Shown: positions 8,879-16,687, counted from the first letter of the stretch. The stretch is 64,000 bases of DNA from Flavobacterium johnsoniae (GCF_030388325.1 NZ_CP103794.1:744001-808000); one strand, 5' to 3'. Notes: generated by a model not told the origin, from the letters alone. Program-made: numbers and translations.

Positions 8879-9451
8879 ATGAACAAAGGAAAATTAATTG
8901 TTTTTTCGGCACCATCAGGATCGGGAAAAACAACTATCGTAAAACATTTATTAGGGCAAGAAGATTTAAATCTTGAATTTTCAATCTCGGCTGCCTCACG
9001 TGACCCGCGCGGAGAAGAAGTTCACGGAAAAGATTATTATTTTATTTCGTTAGAAGAGTTCAAAAAACACATTAAAGCAGAAGATTTCTTAGAATGGGAA
9101 GAAGTATATCGTGATAACTTTTACGGCACTTTAAAATCTGAAATCGAACGTATTTGGGCTTTAGGAAAAAATGTAATTTTTGACATTGACGTTGCCGGAG
9201 GATTACGTATTAAACATAAATTTCCGGAACAAACTTTAGCCGTTTTTGTAAAACCACCAAGTGTTGACGAACTTAAGCGTAGATTAAAAGAACGCTCTAC
9301 AGAAAGCGAAGACAAAATCAATATGCGTATTGCAAAAGCATCTGTAGAATTGGCAACAGCTCCTCAATTTGACGTAATTATCAAAAATTATGATTTAGAA
9401 GTTGCTCTTGAAGAAGCGCATCAATTGGTTAAGGATTTCGTAAATAAATAA
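8879..9451 (+). CDS. gmk: guanylate kinase
   Basis: Phosphorylates GMP to GDP with ATP; cytoplasmic and essential in most bacteria. The 190 residues carry the P-loop APSGSGKTTIVKHLL at 11-25. The GMP-binding segment follows (SISAASRDPRGEEVHGKDYYF), then FLEWEEVYRDNFYGT and DIDVAGGLRIK, all family hallmarks. It is the third gene of the yicC run. A 90-base repeat separates it from nadD. Confidence 0.96.
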   Translation: MNKGKLIVFSAPSGSGKTTIVKHLLGQEDLNLEFSISAASRDPRGEEVHGKDYYFISLEEFKKHIKAEDFLEWEEVYRDNFYGTLKSEIERIWALGKNVIFDIDVAGGLRIKHKFPEQTLAVFVKPPSVDELKRRLKERSTESEDKINMRIAKASVELATAPQFDVIIKNYDLEVALEEAHQLVKDFVNK

Positions 9452-9460
9452 ATTCTATTC

Positions 9461-9550
9461 CGCAGAGAATCACAAAGAAAAATACACAAAGATTCGCAGA
9501 AGCTTTTTAAACTTTGCGAATCTTTGTGCTATCTTAGCGACTCTCTGCGA
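9461..9550. repeat. palindromic repeat between gmk and nadD
   Basis: The inner arms CACAAAGATTCGCA (9485-9498) and TGCGAATCTTTGTG (9515-9528) are perfect complements over 14 bp. The outer arms CGCAGAG (9461-9467) and CTCTGCG (9543-9549) also pair. Right of the inner stem is TATCTTAG (9530-9537), one base off TAnnTTTG, so the repeat may supply a weak promoter for nadD. Confidence 0.8.
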
Positions 9551-9562
9551 AACTATAAAAAA

Positions 9563-10144
9563 ATGAAAGTAGGTCTTTATTTCGGAACATATAATCCTAT
9601 TCATGTTGGTCATTTAATCATTGCCAATCATATGGCAGAATTTGCCGATTTAGATCAGATTTGGATGGTCGTTACGCCACATAATCCATTAAAAAAGAAA
9701 GCGACTTTATTAGATGATCATCATCGTTTGCAAATGGTTTTTCTGGCGACGGAAGATTATCCGAAAATAAAACCCTCAGATATTGAGTTTAAATTACCTC
9801 AGCCGAATTATACCGTAATTACTTTAGCGCATTTACAAGAGAAATATCCAAATCATGAATTTTCTTTAATTATGGGCGAAGACAATCTGAAAACGCTTCA
9901 TAAATGGAAAAACTATGAAGTAATTTTAGACAATCATGACATTTATGTTTATCCGAGAATTTCTGATGAACCTGAAAATGTTGAGCTAAAATCGCATCCA
10001 AAAATTCATGTAATTGATGCACCAATTGTGGAAATTTCTTCGACTTTTATTCGAAAGAGCATTAAAGAAGGTAAAAATATTCAACCTTTATTGCCTCCGA
10101 AAGTTTGGGAATATATTGATCACAATAATTTTTATAAGAAGTAA
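9563..10144 (+). CDS. nadD: nicotinate-nucleotide adenylyltransferase
   Basis: Transfers AMP from ATP to nicotinate mononucleotide, giving deamido-NAD. The 193 residues start MKVGLYFGTYNPIHVGHL, containing the nucleotidyltransferase motif GxxNPxHxGH. The C-terminal motif ISSTFIRKSIKEGK is present near 158-171. The start at 9563 puts the catalytic strand at the N-terminus as in all homologues. An ATG at 9524 lies in the upstream repeat and is rejected. The next gene begins directly after the stop codon, so the two are coupled. Confidence 0.95.
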   Translation: MKVGLYFGTYNPIHVGHLIIANHMAEFADLDQIWMVVTPHNPLKKKATLLDDHHRLQMVFLATEDYPKIKPSDIEFKLPQPNYTVITLAHLQEKYPNHEFSLIMGEDNLKTLHKWKNYEVILDNHDIYVYPRISDEPENVELKSHPKIHVIDAPIVEISSTFIRKSIKEGKNIQPLLPPKVWEYIDHNNFYKK

Positions 10145-10846
10145 ATGCTTTTTTCTGCTTCAATTTTTATTCCTGAAAAACCTAAATTCTTTAATTTAAC
10201 CCTTTCAGAAAAATTATCATATTTGTCTATTGGAACAGTTATTTTGTATGGTTTAATATTACTTCTGATTGAACGATTTTTAGGTTATAAACTATCTCAG
10301 TACTTTTACTACCCTATAGCAGTTCTTTTGCTCTTTCATTTAGCCGGAACTTTTATTAGGCTTGCAGAATTTGAAAATTTCAATGGATATTTAAAAGGGA
10401 AAATTGCATTTGACGAAGATTTTCTCGTAGTAAATGAAATAGAATACAACTATTCAAATCTACAAGATCTTGTGATTTATGGAAATTCTTTCTCAGGAGA
10501 AAAAACACAAAACTATAGATCTGGTCCCATGTATGGAAATGGCACTAAAAACCTTATTTCATTTACTTATGATGGGATTAAAGTTGAAAAGTATTTTCAG
10601 TTAAACTCAGAAAGGCATCTTGACGAATTACAAGAGGTTTTAATTCATATTTTAACAACTGAAAAACTTCCTTATAAAAGAGAATATCTAGATTTTATAA
10701 ATGATGAACATCGTTCATTTTTACTTTTCGAATTATTTATTGGAAAATTAATCCGCGAAAAACGAATGGAATGCAAAGAAGGAATTAATTTAATCGGTCT
10801 TAATTCTAAAGATGCAGCAGAGTTTAGAATAAAGTATTGTTCTTAA
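10145..10846 (+). CDS. membrane-anchored hypothetical protein coupled to nadD
   Basis: The 233 residues begin at the base after the nadD stop, so translation is probably coupled. There are two hydrophobic segments, at about residues 27-44 and 54-70. A cytoplasmic-looking domain follows (SNLQDLVIYGNSFSGEKTQ, then ISFTYDGIKVEKYFQLNSE). The layout resembles PH-like or YdbT-like membrane proteins, but I do not recognise a named family. A bidirectional terminator follows. Confidence 0.75.
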   Translation: MLFSASIFIPEKPKFFNLTLSEKLSYLSIGTVILYGLILLLIERFLGYKLSQYFYYPIAVLLLFHLAGTFIRLAEFENFNGYLKGKIAFDEDFLVVNEIEYNYSNLQDLVIYGNSFSGEKTQNYRSGPMYGNGTKNLISFTYDGIKVEKYFQLNSERHLDELQEVLIHILTTEKLPYKREYLDFINDEHRSFLLFELFIGKLIREKRMECKEGINLIGLNSKDAAEFRIKYCS

Positions 10847-10851
10847 AATAA

Positions 10852-10880
10852 AAAACCTGAATTTTAAATTCAGGCTTTTC
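10852..10880. terminator. bidirectional terminator between the nadD run and nadV
   Basis: CCTGAATTT (10856-10864) and AAATTCAGG (10866-10874) form a near-perfect palindrome flanked by A and T runs. It serves both converging units. Confidence 0.85.
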
Positions 10881-10888
10881 TTTTATAA

Positions 10889-12358
10889 TTATGCTTCGAT
10901 ACTTACTTCACTTTTCACTCGAGTTCTAATCTCACTAAGTGATTGATCTACTAAAAGTTTTCCATCTCTAAAAACCTCTTTCAATTCACCTTGTTTTTCT
11001 TCTTCCCAAGAAACATTATCAGTTAAATGATACTTTCCATCGATTAAATCAATTTTCATCAATCCTTTAGCAGATTTTTTGGTTCCGTCATCTGTAATCG
11101 GGTCTTTGAATATCGCTCTTCCCTCTCCGTTTACTTCTCCGTAAGTTGCTTTCATCGCAAATCCGAAAGTATCTCTGGTATTGTATTGATAAGTAAAAGA
11201 TCCAATTCCTAATACGACATTCGTAGAAGCAAATCCTTTAGCTTTTAATCGTTCGCAGATTTGAGTTGCACGTGCTACGGTGATACTATCTCCATAAATC
11301 GCACCAATTTGAGGCACTAATTCTTTAAACCCTTTTGTATTTGTAGAACCTCCAAAAACATCCCAAAGTAATTCAATAACACCTTTCTTTTCTTGTTCTG
11401 TTTTTCCGTTCGGATTTCCGCAGATAATATCAACTGGATCACCGCTATCAGGACGAATTACGACTTTTCCTTCTCTAGAAACAATTTCTTCTTTTAATCT
11501 TGGAAGATAATCTGTTAAAACTTTCCATAAATCCCAAGTATCAGAAACGATAGAAACAATTCCTTTTGGATAAACTTGCGTAATCAATCTCTTGAAAGTT
11601 TCATATTCACCTTCTGTTGTTCCCATGCACATTACAGAATGTTCTGTTGCAGCTACAGAACCCGCTACAAGCTCTAAATCTGAATTAGCATTGTAATATT
11701 CTTCTAAGAAATCGATCGCCGGAATAGTATCAGAACCTGTAAAACTCAATAAATGTCCCGCTGCAGAAGTCAAAGCCGCTTCGATTCCACCCATTCCTCG
11801 CATTGAGAAATCGTGTGCTTGCCAATCTACAAATTCTGGAACAGAAGAAGTTTCCGCCGCATATTTGTCTAACACTTTTCTGTATTGTTTTGCCAAAGTC
11901 GCAGAATTACAAGGAAGCCAAACCACAGCAGAAAGTAACGTTTCAAAATAATTTGTCAACCAGAAAAATTCTGGAATTGTATTGTACATCGTAAACATCG
12001 GCACACGCAAAGGAACACTTGCTCCTTCTGGCAAGGCTTTAAAAACCATCGGAATATAACCTAAATCGTGCAAATCTACGATATGTTTTGTTCCAACTAA
12101 ATTTTCTCCCAAATAGTTATTGATTCTTTTCGCATATTTATTTACGACTTCTTCTTTTGGCTTTTTAAAGAAATATTCTTCAAAATCATGAATGATATAT
12201 TTTTTAATGAAGTATTGCAGTCCAAAAAATACAACTTCGTCTAGCTCCTCGATTCTAGATTTTCTTGGTGTCCAGTTAGAATACACAATTGTTGTTCCGT
12301 CTGGATATTGTCTTCTGTGGTCAACTTTGTAACCGTCGGTTAATAGTAGTGGGTTCAT
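10889..12358 (-). CDS. nadV: nicotinamide phosphoribosyltransferase (NAMPT/NadV)
   Basis: Makes nicotinamide mononucleotide from nicotinamide and PRPP in NAD salvage; cytoplasmic. The 489 residues match the NAMPT length. Family segments are clear: LLTDGYKVDHRRQYPDGTT at the N-terminus, LTSAAGHLLSFTGSDTIPA, the catalytic-His region VAATEHSVM, IVSDTWDLW, and the phosphate-binding VIRPDSGDPVDI. It lies 7 bases after prs in the same direction, so its PRPP supplier is in the same transcript. Control is expected from the NrtR operators ahead of prs. The enzyme links to NMN adenylylation rather than to the nadD route. Confidence 0.95.
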   Translation of the reverse strand: MNPLLLTDGYKVDHRRQYPDGTTIVYSNWTPRKSRIEELDEVVFFGLQYFIKKYIIHDFEEYFFKKPKEEVVNKYAKRINNYLGENLVGTKHIVDLHDLGYIPMVFKALPEGASVPLRVPMFTMYNTIPEFFWLTNYFETLLSAVVWLPCNSATLAKQYRKVLDKYAAETSSVPEFVDWQAHDFSMRGMGGIEAALTSAAGHLLSFTGSDTIPAIDFLEEYYNANSDLELVAGSVAATEHSVMCMGTTEGEYETFKRLITQVYPKGIVSIVSDTWDLWKVLTDYLPRLKEEIVSREGKVVIRPDSGDPVDIICGNPNGKTEQEKKGVIELLWDVFGGSTNTKGFKELVPQIGAIYGDSITVARATQICERLKAKGFASTNVVLGIGSFTYQYNTRDTFGFAMKATYGEVNGEGRAIFKDPITDDGTKKSAKGLMKIDLIDGKYHLTDNVSWEEEKQGELKEVFRDGKLLVDQSLSEIRTRVKSEVSIEA

Positions 12359-12365
12359 ATATTTT

Positions 12366-13199
12366 TTATATTAATTTTTCTAATTTAATTTGGATAACAC
12401 TTTGATCGTCAAAATCTTTAAATGAATTTGTTGTAAAAATGCCATCAAAGCAATTTAAAACTTCGAAACCTTTATTGAAAATTCCGTGGCTTACGGCTAA
12501 GTATAATTTTCCGGCATTTTTCTTTTTCAATTCTTCGGCCAGTCCGACAAAAGTTCCACCACCGTCGCAAATATCATCTACAATTAAACAATCCATTCCG
12601 TTTAAATCATCTTCGTAAACTTTAAACCCAGACAATTTTCCAGTTTTCACATCGCGGCTTTTACTGCATTCTACAACTTCTACTCCGCCTAAAAACTCAG
12701 ATACTTTGTAGATTTTTTTCAAAGCGCCTCCGTCTGGAGAAATCAATTTTACATTTTCTCCAATTCTATTTAAAACTTCTTTGATAAAAGTATAATTTGG
12801 AATAACTGTACTATTATTCAACAAAGCTGGAGTAACTTCTGAGTGCGCATCAAAAACATAAACTTTGCTCAATTGTAAAGCATTTATAATATCAGCATAT
12901 ACTTTTACAGAAAGTGGTTCGCCTGGAATCATCACGCGATCTTGTCTTGCCGCTGGAAAATAAGGAATAAAAAGATCGATAATTTTAACGTCCATTCTAC
13001 GTAAAGCATCAACTGTGACACACAATAAACCTAAATCATTGAAAGAGTTTAGTCTATGTGTAATTGTAATTTTTCTATTCGGATCAAAATCTGGATTGAT
13101 TTTAATATGTGGCTCTCCTCCAGAGAAAGTAAAACTTTGAAATTTGATTTCTTCCTGATTTTGAAAAGGAGCGAATTTTGGGTCAAGATTTAGTATCAT
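12366..13199 (-). CDS. prs: ribose-phosphate pyrophosphokinase of the nadV-linked type
   Basis: Makes PRPP from ribose 5-phosphate and ATP. At 277 residues it is shorter than the housekeeping enzyme (about 310). Key motifs remain: FIPYFPAARQDRVMIPGEP (the flexible-loop/ATP region), DAHSEVTPALL, and the PRPP-binding DCLIVDDICDGGGTF. Short Prs forms paired with NadV are a known arrangement. This copy probably feeds PRPP to NadV rather than to general nucleotide synthesis. It is the first gene of the prs-nadV transcript and follows twin operator-like sites. Confidence 0.92.
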   Translation of the reverse strand: MILNLDPKFAPFQNQEEIKFQSFTFSGGEPHIKINPDFDPNRKITITHRLNSFNDLGLLCVTVDALRRMDVKIIDLFIPYFPAARQDRVMIPGEPLSVKVYADIINALQLSKVYVFDAHSEVTPALLNNSTVIPNYTFIKEVLNRIGENVKLISPDGGALKKIYKVSEFLGGVEVVECSKSRDVKTGKLSGFKVYEDDLNGMDCLIVDDICDGGGTFVGLAEELKKKNAGKLYLAVSHGIFNKGFEVLNCFDGIFTTNSFKDFDDQSVIQIKLEKLI

Positions 13200-13209
13200 A
13201 ATTTTTTAG

Positions 13210-13230
13210 TTTGCGTTAATTATACGCAAA
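13210..13230 (-). promoter_or_regulatory. candidate NrtR operator O1 on the prs-nadV promoter
   Basis: TTTGCGT (13210-13216) and its exact complement ACGCAAA (13224-13230) flank a 7-base spacer. The right half overlaps the -7 box, so binding should block RNA polymerase. Assignment to NrtR is by position next to nrtR. Confidence 0.7.
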
Positions 13231-13256
13231 TGTAGAATTTAATTTTAAATAAACAA
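13227..13256 (-). promoter_or_regulatory. promoter of prs-nadV
   Basis: On the minus strand, TTG (complement of 13254-13256) is followed by 19 bases and then TACATTTG (complement of 13227-13234). This is an exact TAnnTTTG -7 box at standard Bacteroidota spacing. Confidence 0.7.
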
Positions 13257-13261
13257 TTTAT

Positions 13262-13282
13262 TTTGTGTAATATTTACGCAAA
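13262..13282 (-). promoter_or_regulatory. candidate NrtR operator O2 upstream of the prs-nadV promoter
   Basis: TTTGTGT (13262-13268), 7 bases, then ACGCAAA (13276-13282): the same 7-7-7 layout as O1 with one mismatch. It lies 52 bases from O1, about five helical turns, and overlaps the nrtR stop codon. Confidence 0.6.
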
Positions 13283-13966
13283 CTTTATTTCGAAGTGAAA
13301 ACCTTTTTCTATTAACTCTTTGTACTTTAATTTATTAAATCTAAAAAGTTTAGCTGGACGTCCGCTTTTTACAGGTGAAATATTTTCAGTTTGCTCTAAA
13401 ATATCAAAGCTTAGTATTTTTTTTCGAAAGTTTCTTCGGTCGATTTCTTTTTCTAAAATAGTACAATAAAGGTTTTCAAGATCCGAAAACAAGAATTCTT
13501 CTGGAAGTAAATCAAAACCAATTGGTTCGTAAGTTAGTTTAGCTTTTAGTCTTTCTATTCCTTTTTTTAAAATCAAATTATGATCGAAAGCCAAAGACGG
13601 AATTTCGTCAATTTTAAACCATTGCACTTTTTCGGCATCTGTATTCGCTTTAATTTCTAATGTAGAAGCATCGATTAAAGCGTAATAAGCAACAGAAATA
13701 ACACGATTTCTAGAGTCTCGGTAAATATCATCGCCAAAAGTGAATAATTGTTCCATAAAGGTTAATTGCACACTAGTTTCTTCATGCAGTTCACGAATAA
13801 CGGCATCGCTCAAAGATTCTTCATCTTTTACCAAACCGCCAGGCAAAGCCCAATATTTATCAGAAGAACCAAATTGCTGTTCAATCAATAACGCATACAA
13901 ACCGCTGCTTTTATATCCAAAAACAATTGCATCGACGGCAATTCTAATATTTTGCAATTTTTCCAT
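13274..13966 (-). CDS. nrtR: NrtR-family Nudix transcriptional regulator of NAD metabolism
   Basis: Expected to repress NAD-salvage genes and sense an NAD-pathway metabolite such as ADP-ribose. The 230 residues have an N-terminal Nudix domain (about 5-140) and a C-terminal winged helix (about 150-225, with PIGFDLLPEEFLFSDLENLY and DRRNFRKKILSFDIL). The Nudix box at 44-66 keeps the catalytic pattern RELHEE. Only the late Gly is changed, to Ser65. NrtR members bind such ligands, often without hydrolysis. It sits directly upstream of prs-nadV, with operator-like palindromes in between. Confidence 0.9.
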   Translation of the reverse strand: MEKLQNIRIAVDAIVFGYKSSGLYALLIEQQFGSSDKYWALPGGLVKDEESLSDAVIRELHEETSVQLTFMEQLFTFGDDIYRDSRNRVISVAYYALIDASTLEIKANTDAEKVQWFKIDEIPSLAFDHNLILKKGIERLKAKLTYEPIGFDLLPEEFLFSDLENLYCTILEKEIDRRNFRKKILSFDILEQTENISPVKSGRPAKLFRFNKLKYKELIEKGFHFEIKFA

Positions 13967-13985
13967 ATTTAAAAATCATATCGAA

Positions 13986-13993
13986 CAAATATA
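13986..13993 (-). promoter_or_regulatory. -7 box of nrtR
   Basis: The minus strand reads TATATTTG, an exact TAnnTTTG match, 19 bases before the nrtR start. A long inverted repeat lies immediately upstream. Confidence 0.5.
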
Positions 13994-13996
13994 ACG

Positions 13997-14055
13997 AATG
14001 AGGATCAACTTTGTAATCTATGCATACGCAATAAATTACAAAGTTGATCCTCATT
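13997..14055 (-). repeat. 21-bp perfect inverted repeat between the PKD lipoprotein gene and nrtR
   Basis: The arms 13997-14017 (AATGAGGATCAACTTTG then TAAT) and 14035-14055 are exact complements around a 17-base loop. It could end the upstream minus-strand gene, but no strong T-run follows. It directly abuts the nrtR -7 box, so a regulatory role is also possible. Confidence 0.75.
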
Positions 14056-14077
14056 ACTATTTTTTACTTGTGGTATT

Positions 14078-14446
14078 TTAGTTCACTGTTACACTTTTCT
14101 TTGGGCTAACTGTACAGCTTCCGCCACCTTTTTTTAGTGTTACATCTGCTTTAACTTCAAAAGTTCCTGCAGCACTGTAAGTATGCGATACGGCTCCTGT
14201 CGAAGTATTTATGGTTTCGGTTTTTCCGTCGCCAAAAGTCCATTTTACAGACGTTACGGTATTCTCTCCACTATATTGAATGGAGTAATTAATTATTTTT
14301 GAATTTGTTCCGTCAGCAGTATGCTTTAGTTCGGTTAATATTGAATCACCAAAACAATCTACTATTGCTTCATCATCGCTTTTACTGCAAGAATTGCTCA
14401 TAAAAAACACGATGGTAATCATCAAAACTGTCGCGATCTTTTTCAT
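14078..14446 (-). CDS. small PKD-domain lipoprotein
   Basis: A 122-residue predicted lipoprotein. The signal MKKIATVLMITIVFFMSNSC puts the lipid-modified Cys at 20, followed by SKSDDE. One PKD-like beta domain covers about 40-120 (VKWTFGDGKTETINT, VSHTYSAAGTFEVKADV). Such domains mediate surface binding rather than catalysis. The ATG at 14446 is chosen because it gives a proper lipoprotein signal; ten further codons are open upstream. Partner or ligand unknown. Confidence 0.82.
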   Translation of the reverse strand: MKKIATVLMITIVFFMSNSCSKSDDEAIVDCFGDSILTELKHTADGTNSKIINYSIQYSGENTVTSVKWTFGDGKTETINTSTGAVSHTYSAAGTFEVKADVTLKKGGGSCTVSPKKSVTVN

Positions 14447-14530
14447 AATTTGTTTGTTTAGGAATTTACTTACCAAAGTTATTCTTTTTTCAATACAAAA
14501 TAAAACAAAACACTGAATTACAACACATTA

Positions 14531-15436
14531 TTACAACCTATTCCCAAAAAACAGTTTTAACTCTTTAGCAATAGTTTCGAAAAACGAATTTGAATTGGTA
14601 TTCTTTGCCGTCAATAAATACACAAATTCTTCTGGAACGTGAAAACTATTCCAAACCAATTGCAGTTTATTTTCTTTAATTAATTTTCTAGCGTTGCAAT
14701 TCCATGTTGCCGCAACGCCATCATTTTTAGCCAAAAGTCTCAACATTTCAGATTCTGATGGAATAATGTAATTGGGAACCATAGAGGGTCTTTTTTTGTT
14801 GAAAGCATGCAGCCAAAAGACTTTTATGTGCGGAATTCGCGCATCATGACTGTACCATTTTTGTCCGTTGAGCCATTGCTCAATTTCTGTATAATTATCT
14901 GCTTTTAACCTCTGGCGAAATTCTGTTATATCCAAACTTGTTGGTGCGACCAATATCAATTTGATTTTACCGACAATTTCGTAAGTAGTATCAAAAGTAT
15001 CGAACCTTTTTGTTGTAATGGCAAAATCGAGTTTTTTGGCATCGACCAATGCAAAAAGTTCTTCATTTTCTGCGAAAGTGAAATCGATTAAATCAAACTT
15101 AGAAATAAGAAGATCGCCAACGCAGTCAAAAAGATGTTTTGAAATCCCGACTGAAATTAATCGATTGGCATCTTCGGCTTTGGTTCTAAAGCTAGTTTCC
15201 ACATTTTCAAGCCTTTCTAACGCATCTATTATCAAATTATTTAGTAACTTAGCATATTCGGTTGGCTCAACTCCTTTCGATTTCCGGTTAAATAATTTAT
15301 TTCCGACGTGCGCCTCAAGCATTGAAATCTGCTGACTAACCGCTGGCTGACTCATAAATAATTCCTTCGCAGCCACTGAAAAATTACCGTTTTTGTAAAC
15401 TGCCTTAAAAGTTCTGTACCATTCTAGATTTACCAT
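14531..15436 (-). CDS. LysR-family transcriptional regulator
   Basis: The 301 residues begin MVNLEWYRTFKAVYKNGNFS. The winged helix-turn-helix is at 1-60 (AAKELFMSQPAVSQQISMLE) and a periplasmic-binding-like effector domain follows to about 295. The start at 15436 is chosen because the longer open frame adds 45 unrelated codons that run through the promoter region and into the divergent gene. Divergence from a DJ-1/PfpI gene with AT palindromes between them suggests that it controls that gene and itself. The effector is unknown. Confidence 0.92.
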   Translation of the reverse strand: MVNLEWYRTFKAVYKNGNFSVAAKELFMSQPAVSQQISMLEAHVGNKLFNRKSKGVEPTEYAKLLNNLIIDALERLENVETSFRTKAEDANRLISVGISKHLFDCVGDLLISKFDLIDFTFAENEELFALVDAKKLDFAITTKRFDTFDTTYEIVGKIKLILVAPTSLDITEFRQRLKADNYTEIEQWLNGQKWYSHDARIPHIKVFWLHAFNKKRPSMVPNYIIPSESEMLRLLAKNDGVAATWNCNARKLIKENKLQLVWNSFHVPEEFVYLLTAKNTNSNSFFETIAKELKLFFGNRL

Positions 15437-15438
15437 GA

Positions 15439-15467
15439 TATAAATATATTTATAACAAACATAGTTT
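15439..15467. promoter_or_regulatory. palindromes in the lysR/DJ-1 divergent region, candidate LysR operator
   Basis: TATAAATATATTTATA (15439-15454) is a perfect 16-bp palindrome just upstream of the lysR start. AAAC-ATA-GTTT (15457-15467) is a second dyad. Both lie upstream of the DJ-1 gene promoter, where a LysR activator or autorepressor would bind. Confidence 0.45.
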
Positions 15468-15497
15468 ATTTTATTTTTACTGATATCACATAAGCCG

Positions 15498-15505
15498 TAA
15501 ATTTG
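15498..15505 (+). promoter_or_regulatory. -7 box of the DJ-1/PfpI gene
   Basis: TAAATTTG fits TAnnTTTG, 16 bases before the ATG at 15522. Confidence 0.5.
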
Positions 15506-15521
15506 TTGAAAATTTAATCTT

Positions 15522-16292
15522 ATGAAGAAAATAGCATTACTCGCAATAACTGCATTTACAGCCGTAAGCATTTCTGCTGAGGCTCAAAAGTCTAATAAAA
15601 AAAGTATGAAAAAAGTCTTATTTGTTGTTACCAGCAATGATAAACTGGGCAATACAGGAGAAAAAACAGGATTTTGGTCAGAAGAATTTGCTGCGCCATA
15701 TTATGAATTACTAGATCAAGGCGTTGAAATTACAATTGCTTCTCCGCTTGGAGGACAACCGCCAATTGATCCAAAAAGTGCCGATCCGGCTTCGGCAACA
15801 GAAGACACGAAACGTTTTGATGCTGATAAAGTTTTACAAGAAAAATTAAAAAACACTTTAAAACTTTCTACAGTTGACCAAAAAGATTACGACGCAGTAT
15901 TTTATCCAGGAGGTCACGGTCCGCTTTGGGATTTGGTTGAAGACAGAAGTTCAATTGCTTTAATTGAATCTTTCTACACGCACAAAAAACCAGTTGCTTT
16001 TGTTTGTCACGCTCCTGCCGTTCTAAAAAACGTAAAAGTTGATGGACAATATTTAGTGAAAGGTAAAAAAATTACCGGTTTTACTAATGAGGAAGAAGAA
16101 GCAGTAGGTTTGACAAAAGTGGTTCCGTTTTTATTGGAAGACGCTTTAGCATCAAACGGAGGAATTTTTTCTAAAGGTCCAAACTGGCAACCATACGCAG
16201 TTGAAGACGGACTTTTAATTACAGGACAAAATCCAGCTTCATCGAAATTGGTGGCAGGGAAATTGTTGAAGGAATTAAACCGTAAAAAATAA
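15522..16292 (+). CDS. exported DJ-1/PfpI-family protein (Hsp31/glyoxalase III-like)
   Basis: The 256 residues begin with a signal peptide (to about residue 22, SISAEAQ), so it is probably periplasmic, which is unusual for a DJ-1 protein. The DJ-1 fold follows: KVLFVVTSND, FYPGGHGPLWDL, and the nucleophile elbow AFVCHAPA with Cys162 and His163. An acidic residue near FWSEEFAAPY could complete the site. Hsp31-type members act as glyoxalase III or chaperones against carbonyl stress. The divergent LysR regulator suggests inducible expression. Confidence 0.88.
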   Translation: MKKIALLAITAFTAVSISAEAQKSNKKSMKKVLFVVTSNDKLGNTGEKTGFWSEEFAAPYYELLDQGVEITIASPLGGQPPIDPKSADPASATEDTKRFDADKVLQEKLKNTLKLSTVDQKDYDAVFYPGGHGPLWDLVEDRSSIALIESFYTHKKPVAFVCHAPAVLKNVKVDGQYLVKGKKITGFTNEEEEAVGLTKVVPFLLEDALASNGGIFSKGPNWQPYAVEDGLLITGQNPASSKLVAGKLLKELNRKK

Positions 16293-16304
16293 TTATAATA
16301 TATT

Positions 16305-16574
16305 TTGAAAGAAAAGGAAATTACATATTACAATCAATTAAATGAAACATTAGAAAATTGTGAATTAGAATTTTTAATAAATGAAGAATCTGCAATATTC
16401 AAAATGATAGATTTATACGAAAAACTTCATGAAATAAATTATCATGACCTTTCTAATAGTATAGAACTTTGGATTTCCTAAAATCCTAAAGGAAATATAC
16501 TGGAATATATTAGATTGAAACAATATTTAAATTGCACAACAATAATCGAGATTGTGCAAAACCATAATCTTTGA
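16305..16574 (+). pseudogene. decayed small gene interrupted by an in-frame TAA
   Basis: A TTG-started frame at 16305 encodes 58 residues (KEITYYNQLNETLENCELE and on) and stops at TAA 16479-16481. The same frame then stays open for 30 more codons to TGA 16572-16574 and keeps a protein-like composition (NPKGNILEYIRLKQYLNC). The best reading is an approximately 89-residue gene broken by a nonsense change. It has no ATG and no recognised family. It lies just after the DJ-1 gene. Confidence 0.4.
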
Positions 16575-16617
16575 TTCTTTCAAAATCATAAATTAATAAA
16601 AAAATTAAATAACAACG

Positions 16618-16687
16618 ATGCTAAGTTTGCTGAATAAGTTCAAACAAAAAACTTAGAACCTCAGTCCCGAAGCCTCGGGATAGCATC
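16618..16687. repeat. intergenic hairpin repeat before the alcohol dehydrogenase gene
   Basis: CTAAGTTT (16622-16629) pairs with AAACTTAG (16649-16656). TCCCGA and TCGGGA (16665-16680) form a tight hairpin, and GATGCTA/TAGCATC ends pair across the unit. Similar CTTAG-rich spacer sequence recurs near 31250-31290. Confidence 0.6.

Noticed and set aside
13274..13966. Simple Nudix hydrolase as the function
   Set aside because: The C-terminal winged helix and linkage to prs-nadV with palindromic sites favour NrtR, though residual hydrolysis is possible because the Nudix box is nearly intact.
15437..15571. 45-codon N-terminal extension of the LysR regulator
   Set aside because: It runs across the divergent promoter into the DJ-1 gene, and LysR proteins begin at the helix-turn-helix.
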